Source of the DNA: Enoplolaimus lenunculus
Taxonomy: Eukaryota; Nematoda; Enoplea; Enoplida; Thoracostomopsidae
Length of the DNA: 64,000 nt
Assembly: GCA_030248215.1 (NCBI GenBank)
Contig: JASANG010003711.1
Location: 707,628 to 771,627 of the forward strand
Reading direction: 5' to 3'
In this document: positions 1-11,993 of the stretch, in pieces
Layout of the letters: each line of letters begins with the position of its first letter
Numbering within the stretch: the stretch's first letter is position 1
The notes under the pieces: generated by a model
What the model saw: only the letters and a program-made list of their open reading frames with translations
Databases searched by the model: none
Told to the model about the DNA's origin: nothing
Made by a program: the position numbers and the translations under genes

Positions 1-152
1 TACCACAAACTCGAATATTCGGTGGATGTTAGAGGGTTGATCGCCGACATACGATGACTGTCGTCGCAATAATTAACGGTAACCTTTGTGTTACCAGCGT
101 CATTTGTCTCGATTGGTGAGATGTGGCGCAGGCGGCGAAGTCGACGTGCCAT
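1..152 (-). CDS. Possible start exon of an unknown gene, cut by the left edge
   Basis: On the minus strand an ATG at 152 in a good context (CAAAATGG) opens a frame that stays open for 50 codons to the window edge. It begins MARRLRRLRHISPIETNDAG and continues with a mixed polar sequence containing one Cys. The segment is richer in G+C than the flanking DNA, as the proven collagen exons here also are. I do not recognise the protein. The true exon may end before base 1, since GT dinucleotides lie near the edge. An alternative is an internal exon spliced after the AG just upstream of the ATG. Existence is moderately supported; function is unknown. Confidence 0.45.
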   Translation of the reverse strand, partial: MARRLRRLRHISPIETNDAGNTKVTVNYCDDSHRMSAINPLTSTEYSSLW

Positions 153-1459
153 TTTGACACTATAGTAAGGTACGAAATTCATCATTATCCCAAAAGTCTT
201 TTCAAGAGCTACTGGTTTCAATTTACAACAAATCACATGAAGTAGTTATTGATAGCAAATGCTATTTAATCGCACTTTAATCCAAGCAAAACATATTTTA
301 GGCAGGAACCCTATATGTTTAAAACATTGGAAATAACACTAATTTTTTATTCAAACTTAGGGTACTTAAATACAGGTCGCTTTATTAGTAAAATTTTTGC
401 CGTTTCATGCGTCATTTGATGCAATTATTGCTGTGGTATCAAGGGACGTTTTGCATAATGTTATCTATGTATCAACCCAAACCTCTCAAATCTCTGGTGA
501 ACTGAAGCTCGTTTGCATTCATATTTGCAAATGCCACACAAGTTAGGGCCCATGTATAGAACAGGGCCGGATCGTTTTCCGGAGGGTCTATAATAGAGCC
601 ATTTTAAGCTTTAGACTGATTTTTTTGTTGAGACTTAGGCTTACAAATATGCTCACCTATACGCTTAGGCTTAGGCGTAGGCTTAGGAATATGCTTATAC
701 TGCTGTTCCGGCCCTGTTCTACACATGGGCTCAAGTTAGCATCTTTGTTTAAGAAAAGTTTGATACCTTAAATGTTGTTAATGCCAAATTGATACAACCA
801 TTCGAACAACAATTCATACTGCCTTAAATTTCTTTGCGTTTGTTCGATTTTCAGTTTGAAGTTTTAGGGAAAACAGTGTAGTTGTACAAATGCATTGAAC
901 GCAGTAGGGTTGAACAAGTTGACATGGTTGTGTACATTAAAACGGTAGTTAATTTAAGCATTGGTTGTGCATTTATAATTTTGTAAATGTTATTTTTGAA
1001 CTTTTATACAACTTTCACTAGATTTATTCCACAAAATAATTTAAAAATAAATAAAACGTTGTGGATTTAATACAATAATTATTAAAATTTCTTGCTTTTA
1101 AGCTACGTTTTAAATTTTTAGAACTATTTAGTTTAATTTTCAAACAAATTTTATTGTACGATAATGAGCGCTTTAATTTCGCATTTATTCGTAACAAAGT
1201 TCGAATGTTAAATTAAATTTGAAATGTGTTACTGTATATTAGCAACCAAATGATAAATACGAAGCAGTAGCACTGCATCCGTCAACGCTTGCAAAATATT
1301 AACAATTTTGACTAATTAACATACTTTTCAAATGTATCCGATATTATACAATATAAATCATCTCAAAGGCGGCAGAAAAATGAAACTCTTACAATCTCTT
1401 ATGAAACTTCCTTTGTATGACACCGGCTGTTTGTCACTATAACACAACGCTATACCTAC
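153..1459. other. Non-coding, with one hAT-like element
   Basis: AT-rich DNA with no convincing exon. It holds the hAT-like element at 547-731, listed separately. The rest is A/T-rich with no recognisable gene. Confidence 0.5.
547..731. mobile_element. Family A hAT-like MITE with TTAGGC core
   Basis: Termini GGCCCATGTATAGAACAGGG and its imperfect inverse enclose a core with TTAGGC hexamers. A perfect 8-bp duplication, CAAGTTAG, flanks both ends. Short non-coding DNA transposons with 8-bp duplications are typical of hAT-derived MITEs. Confidence 0.85.
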
Positions 1460-1532
1460 AGATAGAATCCTGCCAAGCTAGCAGAACAGTTAAAGTCTCA
1501 ACGACGCTGTCGTTATTACACGTTGATTTGAA
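1460..1532 (-). CDS. Possible internal exon, unknown gene
   Basis: A 73-base segment lies between an acceptor (gagttcccag) and a donor (gtaggt) on the minus strand. Only one frame is open. It reads FKSTCNNDSVVETLTVLLAW and then QDSI. It starts in phase 0, which fits the end of the candidate exon at 2078-2236. It ends in phase 1 and does not join directly to the left-edge frame, so an exon is missing or the two belong to different genes. Product unknown; chance splice signals are possible. Confidence 0.3.
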
Positions 1533-2077
1533 CTGGGAACTCCAAATTGTTTCCCTTTTTTGTAGTTTCTGAATGTTTCAAAAACCTAGAAGCAACCTGC
1601 TGCTAAAGGTACGGTTAAACAGAAAACACAACTTGTTTACAGCTAGGAAGGTGCTATGCGATTTTTCCTTTTTGCAAGTTAGGTCAGAGATAGGTAAAAC
1701 TTCCTGGAACCGGACACGATCCAAGGTTGAAACGGGGTAAAGCAAATCTAGTAATTGGGATTGGTATCACAACGTTTCGGCACATGTACAACTCGTCGAC
1801 CGACAATTCGACCGCAAGACTTAATAGGACCGGTACTTTTTTGCTCAAATTGGCGTAGGCTCAAAATTAACTTTTTCGCGTCCCAAGCTGGCTAGAAAAA
1901 GCATTTATCGGGCCTTATACCTTTTCTAAACGGACGAATTTTGTCATTTTTTCCAGTCTTTACTACAAAATTTGTCGTTTACCGACTTTAAAGGCAATAG
2001 GTCATCAAATACTTCGGGCCTCGTTCGGCTGAATAGCGAAATTTTAGGCACGTGTAACCATTCCGGTCCACCGTTAC

Positions 2078-2236
2078 CGCACCGCTAAAACTGCTATTTG
2101 CATAAGGTGGATGTTGGTGAGGGTACTCGGTTAACCTCGAATCGCCCATCGAAGGATGCTGGATCAGCCGCTGATTACAAACATATGTGCGTCGTTGTTC
2201 TAATTCTCTGCGGTCTCTTACACAGTAAGAACAGAA
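2078..2236 (-). CDS. Possible exon with Cys-rich start, unknown gene
   Basis: A 159-base segment (53 codons) follows a clean acceptor (gcgaatttacag) and ends at a possible donor (gtaacg). It begins FCSYCVRDRRELEQRRTYVC, has three Cys in its first 20 residues, and continues with a His/Pro/Tyr-rich stretch. Local G+C is near half, well above background. It is phase 0 at both ends and so could splice to 1460-1532. The frame stays open for about 30 codons beyond the chosen donor, so the 3' boundary is uncertain. I do not recognise the family. Confidence 0.4.
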
Positions 2237-2935
2237 CTGTAAATTCGCATTTGCGCAAATATAACGAGGTGCAACTCGTATTAATTATGTATGATTTACA
2301 TGACTAAACAAATAACATCAAACGAAATAATATAACCGAATGAAACGTTTTTGCTTGCTCGCGTGTTCAGATGTTTATGAAATATATTATAAGAAATGAA
2401 ATTCCGCTGCTAAGGTAACAGTTTTTAGCGTTCATCTATTTTCTCTACATTCAGTTCAACTTGCAGACGTTGAACAGATTTTAGAGTAAGACATGCAATT
2501 AAACTGCTCCGTAAATTGCAAAAAATCGAACTAAAGTTAAAAAACGTATGAATAACATTTTTGATAAATGATAAAAAGTTTCGTTCTTTCCAACCAAACA
2601 ATAAATTTAAAAAATTGAGTTGGCGCTGCTCCGAAAAAAGGCCAAAATATTACCTATTAAAGGAGAAATGGTAAGAATTTAAAGACTATTCGGTAACAGA
2701 ATGCTTCTATATGGCGAAAATAACTGGGCTTTAGGAGACTCCGTCACCTTGCATATGCACTCGGATTACATCCGTTTGCTCATGGCTTAATGCGTGCTTC
2801 CGACAGCAGAGTATGTGTGCTCTGGAATTGACATACTTGAAACTTCGATCAAACCATAATATTACGTATATTTACTAAAAGTAAAGGGGATTGACCTAGT
2901 TTATACGCTTAAGCGCATTCAATAGCCAGCCTTAA

Positions 2936-3206
2936 GACCTATTCACACATGCAAGTTTTTGCTGCGAGAACTTGCAGATGCAACTTGACACTTGCAAGTA
3001 TTATCCAAAATCCCGTTCGAAAAACTTGCAGCTGCAAATAATTCTTTAAAAATCATAGCTAGGAATTCAGTTCACATGTGAATAACAATTGAAGCTCACT
3101 GAAATTATTGCAGCCGCTTTCTCATTGGCTAATGAACAAATGCTTATTTTGCGTGCAATTTGAGATGTAAGTTCTCGCATCAAAAAGATGCATGTGTGAA
3201 TAGGGC
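2936..3206. mobile_element. Family C inverted-repeat MITE
   Basis: Ends read CCTATTCACACATGCAAGTT and its inverse (ATGTGTGAATAGGG), enclosing repeated aacttgca motifs. Related copies lie at 19923-20198 and 25127-25343. Confidence 0.75.
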
Positions 3207-3235
3207 TTTAGCGATTCGTAAATCGCAGCATTAAG

Positions 3236-3382
3236 CCCATTGTCCCATATTCTCAAATGTGTATAGCACCTATCATCAGTTCAAAATGTGGTGAATATTT
3301 AGCGACAGCATTAACTGATTCAAAAGTTAAAGACCTATCAACAACTGATGATAGGCGCTACACACCTTTGAGAATGCAGGCC
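3236..3382. mobile_element. Family D inverted-repeat MITE
   Basis: The left end has TATTCTCAAATGTGTATAGC and a CATCAGTT motif; the right end has the inverse, including ACCTTTGAGAATG. Related copies are at 6969-7195, 18283-18504 and 24167-24387. Confidence 0.7.
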
Positions 3383-5246
3383 ATTATCTTTTACCTACAT
3401 CAATTATTGTACTCGCGACTCGTTGTAAGTTTTGTGCTATAGCCACCGCGCCTATAAAAGCTTTATCAGTTCCACATTTCCCAGTTTATAACGTTAACGT
3501 AACACATATAAATCGTTAAGCCATTACTTTTTCTATTTATGCTAGAGGTACTGCTTTTGAGTCGTGCCACAGGTTAGCCTCAGCACGCCTTATTACCTTT
3601 TCGATCACAACTGTGCACTGGTTTACGCTGTTTCAGGCGTGTGATTTTTTCTAGATGCAGCGAGCATGATTTAAGAACGCAAGTTGCGCACTTGCGCAGA
3701 ACTCGTGCTATGACATTCGTTCCAAGGTTGTGCCTGCGGAAGGGCGGTGATTTAGGTAATTATTCCATTGTAAAAATTTAGAGACATTGAATTGATTTTA
3801 CTTCGGGTGTCAAATGAGCGCAGCAGCCTGGCCAATACCGAAAAGGTTTTAAGATTCGGCAATGAATCCGATCTTCGGTAAGCAGTCAATGGTCAAAACA
3901 CATGCATGACAGTTTAGAATCCTCTCGAGCGAGAAACCGCCGTATTTCCTGCGTAAAATGTTTTAAATTCTACCACAAAAGTGTAATTATTTGTGGATTT
4001 TTAAGCTTTATACAGTCTTCGATAATCTCACCGGAGACCTTGGGGCTCACAATTTACTTTGAATCTTTTTCAACTGGTGACTCAAAATTTTCCTATTAAC
4101 GAACTCAGACTGTCGGCTTTTCTCTTTTTACGGGTCCGATGTGAGTTGCACAAATGTTAACACCATGACTTGCACATTGAACTGAGTGGTCCACGTTTAG
4201 AACAATGGCGGACTAAATAATTGGCAAGGAGCCAAAATAGAGAAAGCCGTGAAGATACTGATTTATCAAAAAAAGAATTCATTAAATTAATACAACACAG
4301 TTTGAAACCGGCGGGTCATACGATAAGTATACCATTATTTCGTGTCAGAACGTCTACAAAATTAATTTTAAAACTGCGATAGGCGTAAATAATGACTTCC
4401 GTACCAGCAGTCTCTAGAACTATTTTTACAATTTATAAAACCATCTCGTTTTGCATAATCAGGAACACGTCACGTATTTTGGCGAAAAATATTCGGCAAC
4501 CTCAAAGTGTTGCTGTGGTAGCGCGGTATAATGTCATATACACATATATATTCAGCTGAGAATCCATTTTTCATAACCGTCTTTTAAACGTGACGTAAGT
4601 ATGATAAAGCTTAAAATAACACTTGGGAATTTTCGAAGCTGCATCGCGCAATCCCTCGGCGATAGAAAATGCGACAAAAGTTGCCAAAGATTTTATTTCC
4701 TAATTTTATCAGATTTACTATAAGCAGATATCATTTTGATTCAATGTTTTACGGGACAGTTCACCTCCTGTCTATGAATCGATAGCGTGGACAGATTTGT
4801 GTCGATTTGCGAACATTTGTCTAAAACGGTCGACGACTTAAAATTGAAAACAGATTTTTGGTACTTAGGAGGGATATTAACGATGACGTTCTGATTTAGT
4901 AGTATATATCGTATATCATTATATTAAAAGCCTAAATTTGACGCTAAACGTGCAAGATAGCCAATGTCCAAACGTTGGGCATTTTTATCTATGAATAAGT
5001 GATGTATATGTTGTAGCAAATATATTATTTGAGGTGCACAAAAGAAATGTTCTAAAATTCAACTGTCCTATATTGAATAATTTAGCAATGTTTTTCATTG
5101 TTTGGCAAAATTTTAATTTTAATGCGGCTTTATCGTGTACCATGTCGTGCTCGTAGTCGACGCTTTTGTTGGACAGAAGTAGCGCTGGTTGCGGTATTAA
5201 GGCTCAACTCAAAGTGGCATATTCAGATCAATATAATTGTGCTTGA

Positions 5247-5468
5247 CTGTGGTGGGCATATACAAGTAGACAGCAACACAGCCAATGCCTTGAAGCAACT
5301 TTCAAAAAATATCATCCGGAGAATTTTTCTGTAAGGTTGTTTGCTTCAATGACCCATGTGCCAAGTACGGCAGTCTTTCTCTGGCCCAAATATTTATCGA
5401 ATGTGAAAGAATTTTATGGTAGAAGATTTTATTCTTGCCGCTTTTGTAATATCAATTTTTCCTGTTAA
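5247..5468 (+). CDS. Weak exon-like open frame, unknown
   Basis: A stop-to-stop frame of about 74 codons on the plus strand, with G+C above background and AG dinucleotides that could act as acceptors near 5270-5282. It includes the stretch QCLEATFKKYHPENFSVRLF and ends RFCNINFSC before TAA. Open frames of this length are expected by chance several times in this much AT-rich DNA, and there is no recognisable domain. Confidence 0.15.
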   Translation: MWWAYTSRQQHSQCLEATFKKYHPENFSVRLFASMTHVPSTAVFLWPKYLSNVKEFYGRRFYSCRFCNINFSC

Positions 5469-6045
5469 ACACTTGAGTTTGATAGCCTGACATGCGGCTA
5501 AAAGTAAGTGGTACAAAAATAGTAACTGTTAAAATTCAACGAATACAAAACACACTATTAGACACCAAATATATGCCGTCTTACGACATGCTGTTTTAAA
5601 ATTTGTGTCTAAAATGGTTATGAAATTAAACAAAATTAAAAATAAAATCATCAGAAAACTTGCAAATCTCTTCAGATTAGTTTTTCAGTCTCGTGAAGAT
5701 TTTGCTGTAATAATTTTTGTTTTGCACTAACTTAGATTTTAGTCGTAAACAAACTTAACTCACAACGGGAAAGATTAATCAAAGAATAATATTTTTGTTT
5801 TAGATTATATTTCTACACCGCCACAAAAACATTAAGTGGACTTGAAACTGGCCCAGGAGAGATTTCAAGCAAGTTTTTAAAGTAAAATAGACTTAAAGCA
5901 AAAATAGCATCATTTTTGTTTGCTTGCCACTAACGCTATCTTGTGTATAAAAGACACAAATTCTAGCTATTGTTTTTTAAAAAAATGTTCGTAAAACGCA
6001 AAGTTAATTTTCTTTCGTTGAATTGAATTTATCAATTAAATTTTT

Positions 6046-6242
6046 GGACCAATGTAAAGAACAGGGGCGGAACAGTATTATAAGCCTAATTCCTAAGCCT
6101 AAGCCTAAGCCTAAGCATAAGATTAAGCTTATTCCTAAACCTAAGCCTAAGCCAAATCCAAGCAAAAAAATTAGTCTAAACTTAAGCTTACTATATTCTA
6201 GTCCCACAAAAAAACGTTCCGCCCCTGATCTTTACATGGACC
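6046..6242. mobile_element. Family A hAT-like MITE with CCTAAG core
   Basis: Termini GGACCAATGTAAAGAACAGG and the inverse of GGTCCATGTAAAGATCAGG. The core is a run of CCTAAG hexamers. Flanks share an imperfect AATTTT duplication. Confidence 0.8.
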
Positions 6243-6968
6243 AATTTTGTAAAAATTATAACCATCTGCTGTAAATGAAAACCATTTTAGTTTATCGTAA
6301 AAATATGACCAGTTTTTTAGTTGAACGCTAAACTATTGCAGAATGGTTTTCACTCGAACTTAAAAATATAAGAAACAGAACAGAACAACTTCGTTTATCA
6401 TTTATTATGAGATCAGACTCATTTGTTGACTTGTATGTTTAATACAGGTCTATGTTTGGTACCAGTTGTAGTAACTTTTCTACCAAATCTGCTTCATAAT
6501 TTTACGGTGGAAAATCGTTTTTATAGTGAGAGTTGACCCTTCACCGTTTCCCGTCCTCGATATAGGATATTAACATAATTGTAGATTCTGAGATAAAAGA
6601 CAACTGCAGTTATTGTTGTGACAAATTTTGCACTAATAATATATTATTACTATTAAAAATATTAAAATGTATACAACATAAGTAACTGCTGTTTGCACAA
6701 TTATCTTGATTGATTTTATTTTGAAACTACATTGTATGCTGCGGTAACAGTGAGGTTCGATAGACGATTCTTTGCGTATATCTTTTTAGCTGTAGCTTTC
6801 TTTTTTAATATCACGCAGATTTTCAATTATTTAATTTTCACAAATTTGGAAATATAAAAGTAATCTGTTGCCATGTGGTCCGCTTGAACATTATTTAGAA
6901 CAGCCGCGAATGACAGAGACGTACTTCACTCTTGCGGAGCGATGTAATTTTTGTAAAACTTAGCCCCT

Positions 6969-7195
6969 AGACCCATATACTCAAATGTGTATATAGCAAC
7001 TATTATCAGTTATTAGTAGATTTTTTGAAACTCAATAAGTATCGCAGTTATTGAAGTCAAAAATGGTGCTGAAATAAAGTCAATCATATGCGAAATTTGT
7101 GCTAAATTTTAAGCCTCAGCATTTACTGGTTCTAAAGTTACATAATCTGTCATCAACAGGTGATAGGTGTTCCACACATTTGAGAACACTGGCCC
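6969..7195. mobile_element. Family D inverted-repeat MITE
   Basis: Left end ACTCAAATGTGTATATAGCA; right end the inverse, ACACATTTGAGAACACTGG. Both ends carry the inner CATCAGTT/GGTGATAGG motif. Confidence 0.7.
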
Positions 7196-7224
7196 TAAAG
7201 TTAACTTCTTTAAATATACATATA

Positions 7225-7662
7225 CTGTAGTGACCCAAATAAGGGGGCAATAAGAGGGATCTCCGTATTGTTTCCCAATCAATAGAAGTCCGTATCCCTT
7301 GTAAGAATTAGTAAGCGGATAGAGTCCCTAAACCCTAATTAGAATCCATAAACGTCGATTATCCTTTATTGTAGCGCATAAATAATTCCACGCCCAAATA
7401 AAGTTGAGTTTGCAGCTTACACTATACCTAAGTTTTGAAAGTACATTCCTAAATATAACTTCACATTATCGCTCAAGCTTTTGAAACAAAACAAATAAAC
7501 GGTTAATTCAACGGATAATTGCAGTAGTACCAGATATAAATCAGTAACGAGGTTGACGGAGCTAGGGTTAAAAATAAATAACAGTCCGTAACCGAATAAC
7601 ATGGGGGCACCCTCTGGAGAGACCAAATAAATATCAGTCCCCTCTTATTCGGGTCACTGCAG
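7225..7662. mobile_element. Family G inverted-repeat element
   Basis: Ends CTGTAGTGACCCAAATAAGG and the inverse of CTGCAGTGACCCGAATAAGA, with about 20 bp of inverted identity. A shorter relative is at 57903-58146. The interior has no coding potential that I can support. Confidence 0.7.
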
Positions 7663-7997
7663 TAGTGCAGTATATACATATATATGCTGCAGGTAACTAG
7701 GTATGTCATATAAGTAATTTCTTAACTTGTAAGAAAAGTTGGAAGAAAAGGTTTTTTACTGTCTTTTAGTTTGGTTACTGAAGAAGCCTAAAACTTTGAC
7801 ATTTGGTGTTCTGTCGGAAAAGTTGTGTTCAACGAGCTGGCTTATAGTTTAAAAAAAGTAAAATATTTTGACAGATGCTGAGTTGCAGTATATGTTTAAA
7901 TAGCGTTAACCAAACAATTTACATGTTAATACTGTTTTACACATTGACAATACATGCTCTTCAGTACAAATTGCCAAAGAATTCAACGGATACTCGG

Positions 7998-8273
7998 CTA
8001 ACCACGCGAGCCGTAGTATTCGTTGCCCAAAAACAGGACAGGTCCATTACTTGGGTGCTGCAAGTAGTTGGCGTACTGTTGATGCCGAAACAGTCCAAGA
8101 AGCCCTGTTGAGCGCTTTCCGCGAGAACCAAGGAATCCTGTATGTATGTTTTCGACATTGTTTCGTGCTTCTACAACGATTGGCGCATGGCCGTTGATAG
8201 TGGGATATCCGCTATACGGCCATTCAAACATTTCGTTTGGTACGTATTGCCTTGAATACATTATCGCCGGATC
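7998..8273 (-). CDS. Possible terminal exon of a small unknown gene
   Basis: On the minus strand an acceptor (cttatttcccag) is followed by 91 codons and a TAG stop at 7998. The frame begins DPAIMYSRQYVPNEMFEWPY and is rich in Tyr, Asn, Pro and Gly. It contains GSRGKRS, a Gly followed by a dibasic pair, which in a secreted precursor could be a processing site. G+C is near half against about one third in the flanks. It is in phase 0 with the candidate exon 8500-8631. I do not recognise the family, and the secretory idea is inference only, because no signal peptide is visible. Confidence 0.42.
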   Translation of the reverse strand, partial: DPAIMYSRQYVPNEMFEWPYSGYPTINGHAPIVVEARNNVENIHTGFLGSRGKRSTGLLGLFRHQQYANYLQHPSNGPVLFLGNEYYGSRG

Positions 8274-8499
8274 CTGGGAAATAAGACAAACGTACACATT
8301 TGAACAACATTTTAGCCATTGGTTATAAAGTTTGAGAAAAAATATAAGTTTTGGCACTATCCTTGTTTATGGTTTCACAGTGTAAAGTGAAATTCTAAAA
8401 TAGTCATAATAGATCAGAAGGATAAAGTAAACCAAAAATAAGACATTTTGTAAACAATACTAAAACCTAAATTAAGTGTTTGGTAATGGCGGGCGGAAC

Positions 8500-8631
8500 C
8501 TTGTCTAGAAACCCGGGATTGTTAGCAGAGAGGGGCAGGAACATTTTCAAAGGGACAGCACAACATAGAATTCTTTGGATAATTGGAAGACGTTTGTTGG
8601 GAAGTGGCGGACGCCCCTCGTTGTTGCGGAC
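8500..8631 (-). CDS. Possible internal exon of the same unknown gene
   Basis: Forty-four codons lie between acceptor gtttcgccag and a weak donor (gttccg), in phase 0 at both ends. They read VRNNEGRPPLPNKRLPIIQR, then a Cys-Cys pair and a hydrophobic/proline stretch ending GFLDK. Joining it to 7998-8273 and to 9614-9673 keeps one frame, giving a 155-residue product. The plus strand of the same stretch is also open, so the coding strand is uncertain. Confidence 0.3.
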
Positions 8632-8806
8632 CTGGCGAAACAAATTTCAACCCGAAAACAAACCTATCATATACTTTTTCAGAAATTAGATAATTGAAAT
8701 AACCTAAGAATTATTTTTTCGTATTACCATATTCACGCCAATGGCTTTTTTCTAATACACTGTGTTTATAGCAGTTGCTTTTCAGTTGGTTTAGCAAAAT
8801 ATTTTG

Positions 8807-9002
8807 GGCCAATGTTACTTTTAGGGGCGTAAAAGTAGATTAAACATATTCCTAAGCCTAACCCCAAGCCTTAGCGTTGCAAAAATGAGTCCCTAAGCCT
8901 AAGCCTAACCTAAGCCTAGGCCAAAAAATGTAATCCAGAATCTAAATCTACTCTTTTATTGATCCACCAGAGACCTGGACACCTCTTAAAGTAACATGGG
9001 CC
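8807..9002. mobile_element. Family B hAT-like MITE with CCTAAG core
   Basis: Termini GGCCAATGTTACTTTTAGGG and its imperfect inverse, flanked by ATATTTTG and ATATTTTC, a 7-of-8 duplication. The core carries CCTAAG hexamers. Confidence 0.8.
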
Positions 9003-9082
9003 ATATTTTCTATGAAAAAATAGCAGCCCAGTTTTAGTTTAATAAAGCTATGTTTATACGAAACTATGCATCGATCACAATA

Positions 9083-9340
9083 AAAATTTCATTTTGCCAC
9101 CGAAAACTGTATAAGGTAGGGTTAAAACGTGTCAATTTTCAAAATTGTTATGCGCTACGCCTATACCCTAACTCGTGTCACAGCCCTATCCTAATACGTG
9201 TCAAAGACCATTTCGTAACACGCGTTGGGGCAGAGTTTACGCAATTTTTGCGTTATGGTAAAGTTAACGCATGACAATTTCGAAATTTGACACGTATTAA
9301 CCGTGCCTTATACTGTTTTCGGTGGAACAATGAAATTTTT
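9083..9340. mobile_element. Family F inverted-repeat element
   Basis: About 35 bp of inverted terminal repeat, including CCACCGAAAACTGTATAAGG on the left and its inverse on the right. The interior has repeated acgtgtca motifs and no ORF. Confidence 0.75.
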
Positions 9341-9613
9341 TGGTTGTGAACAATGCACTTTTACCTGAGCAGATCCCATCGAATGTGTTAACAAAAGCAC
9401 ATTCACAAGAGTAAAAATGAAGCATTTCCAAACGAACAAATAACCCAAGCTCATAATGAGTTCTTTTTTGACGTCGATTAACACCTGTTATTTAAGAAAG
9501 TTAAATACAGTTTGGTTGCCTATCCTGAAATCAAAACAATGAACGAAAAACAAACTGGTGGTGAAATTGGAGCAAATAAATCCGTTTAACGAAACAGCCG
9601 AAATGCCTCTTAC

Positions 9614-9673
9614 GTAGTTTCGTGGAGGCTCTAAAAGGAATTGCAAATTTTTAGCAAGCAAACTAGCACCCAT
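9614..9673 (-). CDS. Possible first coding exon of the small unknown gene
   Basis: ATG at 9673 (context GACATGG) opens 20 codons, MGASLLAKNLQFLLEPPRNY, to a good donor (gtaaga). It ends in phase 0, matching 8500-8631. The chain of three exons rests only on phase and splice agreement. No signal peptide is evident. Confidence 0.28.
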
Positions 9674-11161
9674 GTCCCAAATTGAAAGAACCGTACGGAC
9701 AAGCGATTGACATTAAAATTAAAACAAACGTTGAATTTTGGAACATTTGAAAGAGAAACGAGCGTTAAGTGCACATTTCTAAAACAGATGTATACCAATG
9801 AAAAGAATTTTTGTTTTGTGTAGGATCGTATGAGTCACCTGATTGCTAGAATTTTCTGATCCATAGTTACAATGAGTATAGAATTATGAAGAAACCCTCG
9901 CGTGCGAAGCGAACGAGAAACTTGACACAATGTTAATAACTACGTTGTTTTCGGAGCAGTTGCAAAACAACTTCAATTCATGGAGTGTGGGTCACCATAG
10001 GCACTTAGCCAAGTGCTGTCTGGAGGATCCAAACCCACCAATTTAATACAAACAAAAATTTGTTATTCGACAATTGCAAACAAAATTAATACTTAGTTTA
10101 CGCCCAGAGTCTGGTTTGCTTGGCTCACGAGATTTTTATCATATTTTAACACTCCCGGTAATGGTTGATATGGAACTCTACCAATTGAATTAACCGCATA
10201 AACCCACACTGAACTTAAATTTTTTTAAGACACATCATTTTTATGGCTCAAGATTTGCGCTCACTCATCTCCCGAATTATTCAAAACGCAACCTTTACTG
10301 CGTAAACCTTTATAGCCTAAACCGAGCAGAAAATTCAGACTCCACACTTGAGCCAGACCACCAGATCACTGTCTGTATACGCGATTGATTCTTACTACTG
10401 GAAAACGTAGTTTCGCCATTTTTACCAAAATATTCAAACGTCGTCAACAATAGTTACAGACCAATAATGGTTCAAGTGATGTTCGTGAGAGCTTGCTTTA
10501 ACCCTTCAAGTTATCGTTTCCGTATGATGGATTTATTCGATGCAATAAAAACCAATACCTCGCATTGTTTGTGGCGTGGTGGTACTTACCAGTGAAAAAT
10601 ACAGGGTTAGGCAAAAACTTGTAATAACCAAATTATATTAAAAATAAACCAGAATGGCGAAAATTTATCAGCTTTTGCGATCATAAAAGATGGAATACAC
10701 TTTCGATGAAACAATTCTGTCAAACGGATACAGTGGTGTCCCGAGGGTTAGCTAGACTCCCCTAGAATATTAATGGAATGGGATAAAGGGGGTATCTTTG
10801 AGTTGGATTAATTTCAACTTAAAGCAAAGTAAACTGTTCACCGTGAAACATATAGCTTGTGCGTACTGCAAACAACACCGTTTGTTTTCTATTTTTGGGT
10901 TCTTGCGGTAACTTTGATCACCTTTAAGCTAATAACGCTAATTACAATTTTCAAAGTTTTACGTAGAATTGGAAACCTATAGAAACAGATATTATTGGGC
11001 TGTTTTGGATAAAATTCAAAACAAAAATATTTATAAATAGCGAAGCCTGTTTTCGTGTTCTCTTCGTACGACACAAAACCAGAACGATTTTGAAACATTT
11101 GTGGTCCCTTTTTAAATCAGTTTGTTTGTAGTCCTGCTAGTCGCCACAGACTAAAGTAAGT

Positions 11162-11332
11162 ATGTTTGAGGCCTTGCCACTTGTATACAAATTCGCAAAC
11201 GTAAAGTATGAAGACTATAAGGATGATTTGTTCAAACGAGGCCGACGCAATTCTTTTCCGAAACAGCAAATAGCCAAGAATATTGAAACTAGCAACGCCA
11301 TCAATATGTACGAAAAACCAATTGCCTTATAA
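11162..11332 (+). CDS. Small ORF or terminal exon, unknown
   Basis: Plus-strand ATG at 11162 gives 56 codons to TAA. It begins MFEALPLVYKFANVKYEDYK and has a basic cluster FKRGRR. The charge pattern looks protein-like, and an acceptor-like cgccacag lies 12 bases upstream in frame, so it could be the last exon of a plus-strand gene. No upstream exon or domain was identified. Confidence 0.25.
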   Translation: MFEALPLVYKFANVKYEDYKDDLFKRGRRNSFPKQQIAKNIETSNAINMYEKPIAL

Positions 11333-11993
11333 TTTGCTTAAAATGCCCATGGAAACATCAGGGACCGAACATTTTTCTGCGTGACTGCTATACTGCTAAC
11401 CTTAACCTTTAGACTGATTTTTTGCCTAAGATATCAGGCTTTGGTTCATGCTTAAACTGGTACTGGATGTGTTATGTATTGTAACTTTTGCAACAGCAAA
11501 TATACACGAAAGACGACCATGTATGGAAAATTGGAGCTCGAACGCACTTAAACAAAATCAAAAAACGCAAAATTAACCGTTTTCGCAAGCGTGCAAACTG
11601 TAATATATTATTTTTTCAAATAAGGATTATCACTTAATTTATTTGGTTTTTGTGATCACCGATGATCAAGGCTTTTTAACCGATTTATTGAAAAATCTTA
11701 TCTCCATCACGCTTGTGATGTTATACTTTAATGATAGCAGACAAATCAAGATTATCCAGCATGGATTAGAGTGTTTATGCAATGAGATGGATTATTATTC
11801 ATTTAAGATGCAGTATTTACCGGTACGTAGTCGAAGTTGAAGCGACTGGTAGCTTCTTTAACACAAGAAACACTGTGGGAACATATGTGTATCAGTGAAC
11901 TTCCCTTGGTTTAGGCTTATTATAAAGGCTTGATGAACATAAAACCCTCAGTCTAAACAAAGTCTACAACCGCAAGTCTATAGTTAAGCCTTA

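Larger units (their letters stand above)
2237..7997. other. Repeat-rich region without a supported gene
   Basis: AT-rich DNA carrying MITEs at 2936-3206, 3236-3382, 6046-6242, 6969-7195 and 7225-7662, listed separately. Apart from a weak plus-strand open frame at 5247-5468, nothing looks coding. Confidence 0.5.

Noticed and set aside
547-731. TTAGGC arrays as true telomere or chromosome-end sequence
   Set aside because: Arrays are short, degenerate, internal to elements with target duplications, and occur on both strands.
6004-6274. Lys-Pro and Leu-Gly repeat ORFs at hexamer tracts
   Set aside because: They are translations of CCTAAG hexamers inside a MITE.
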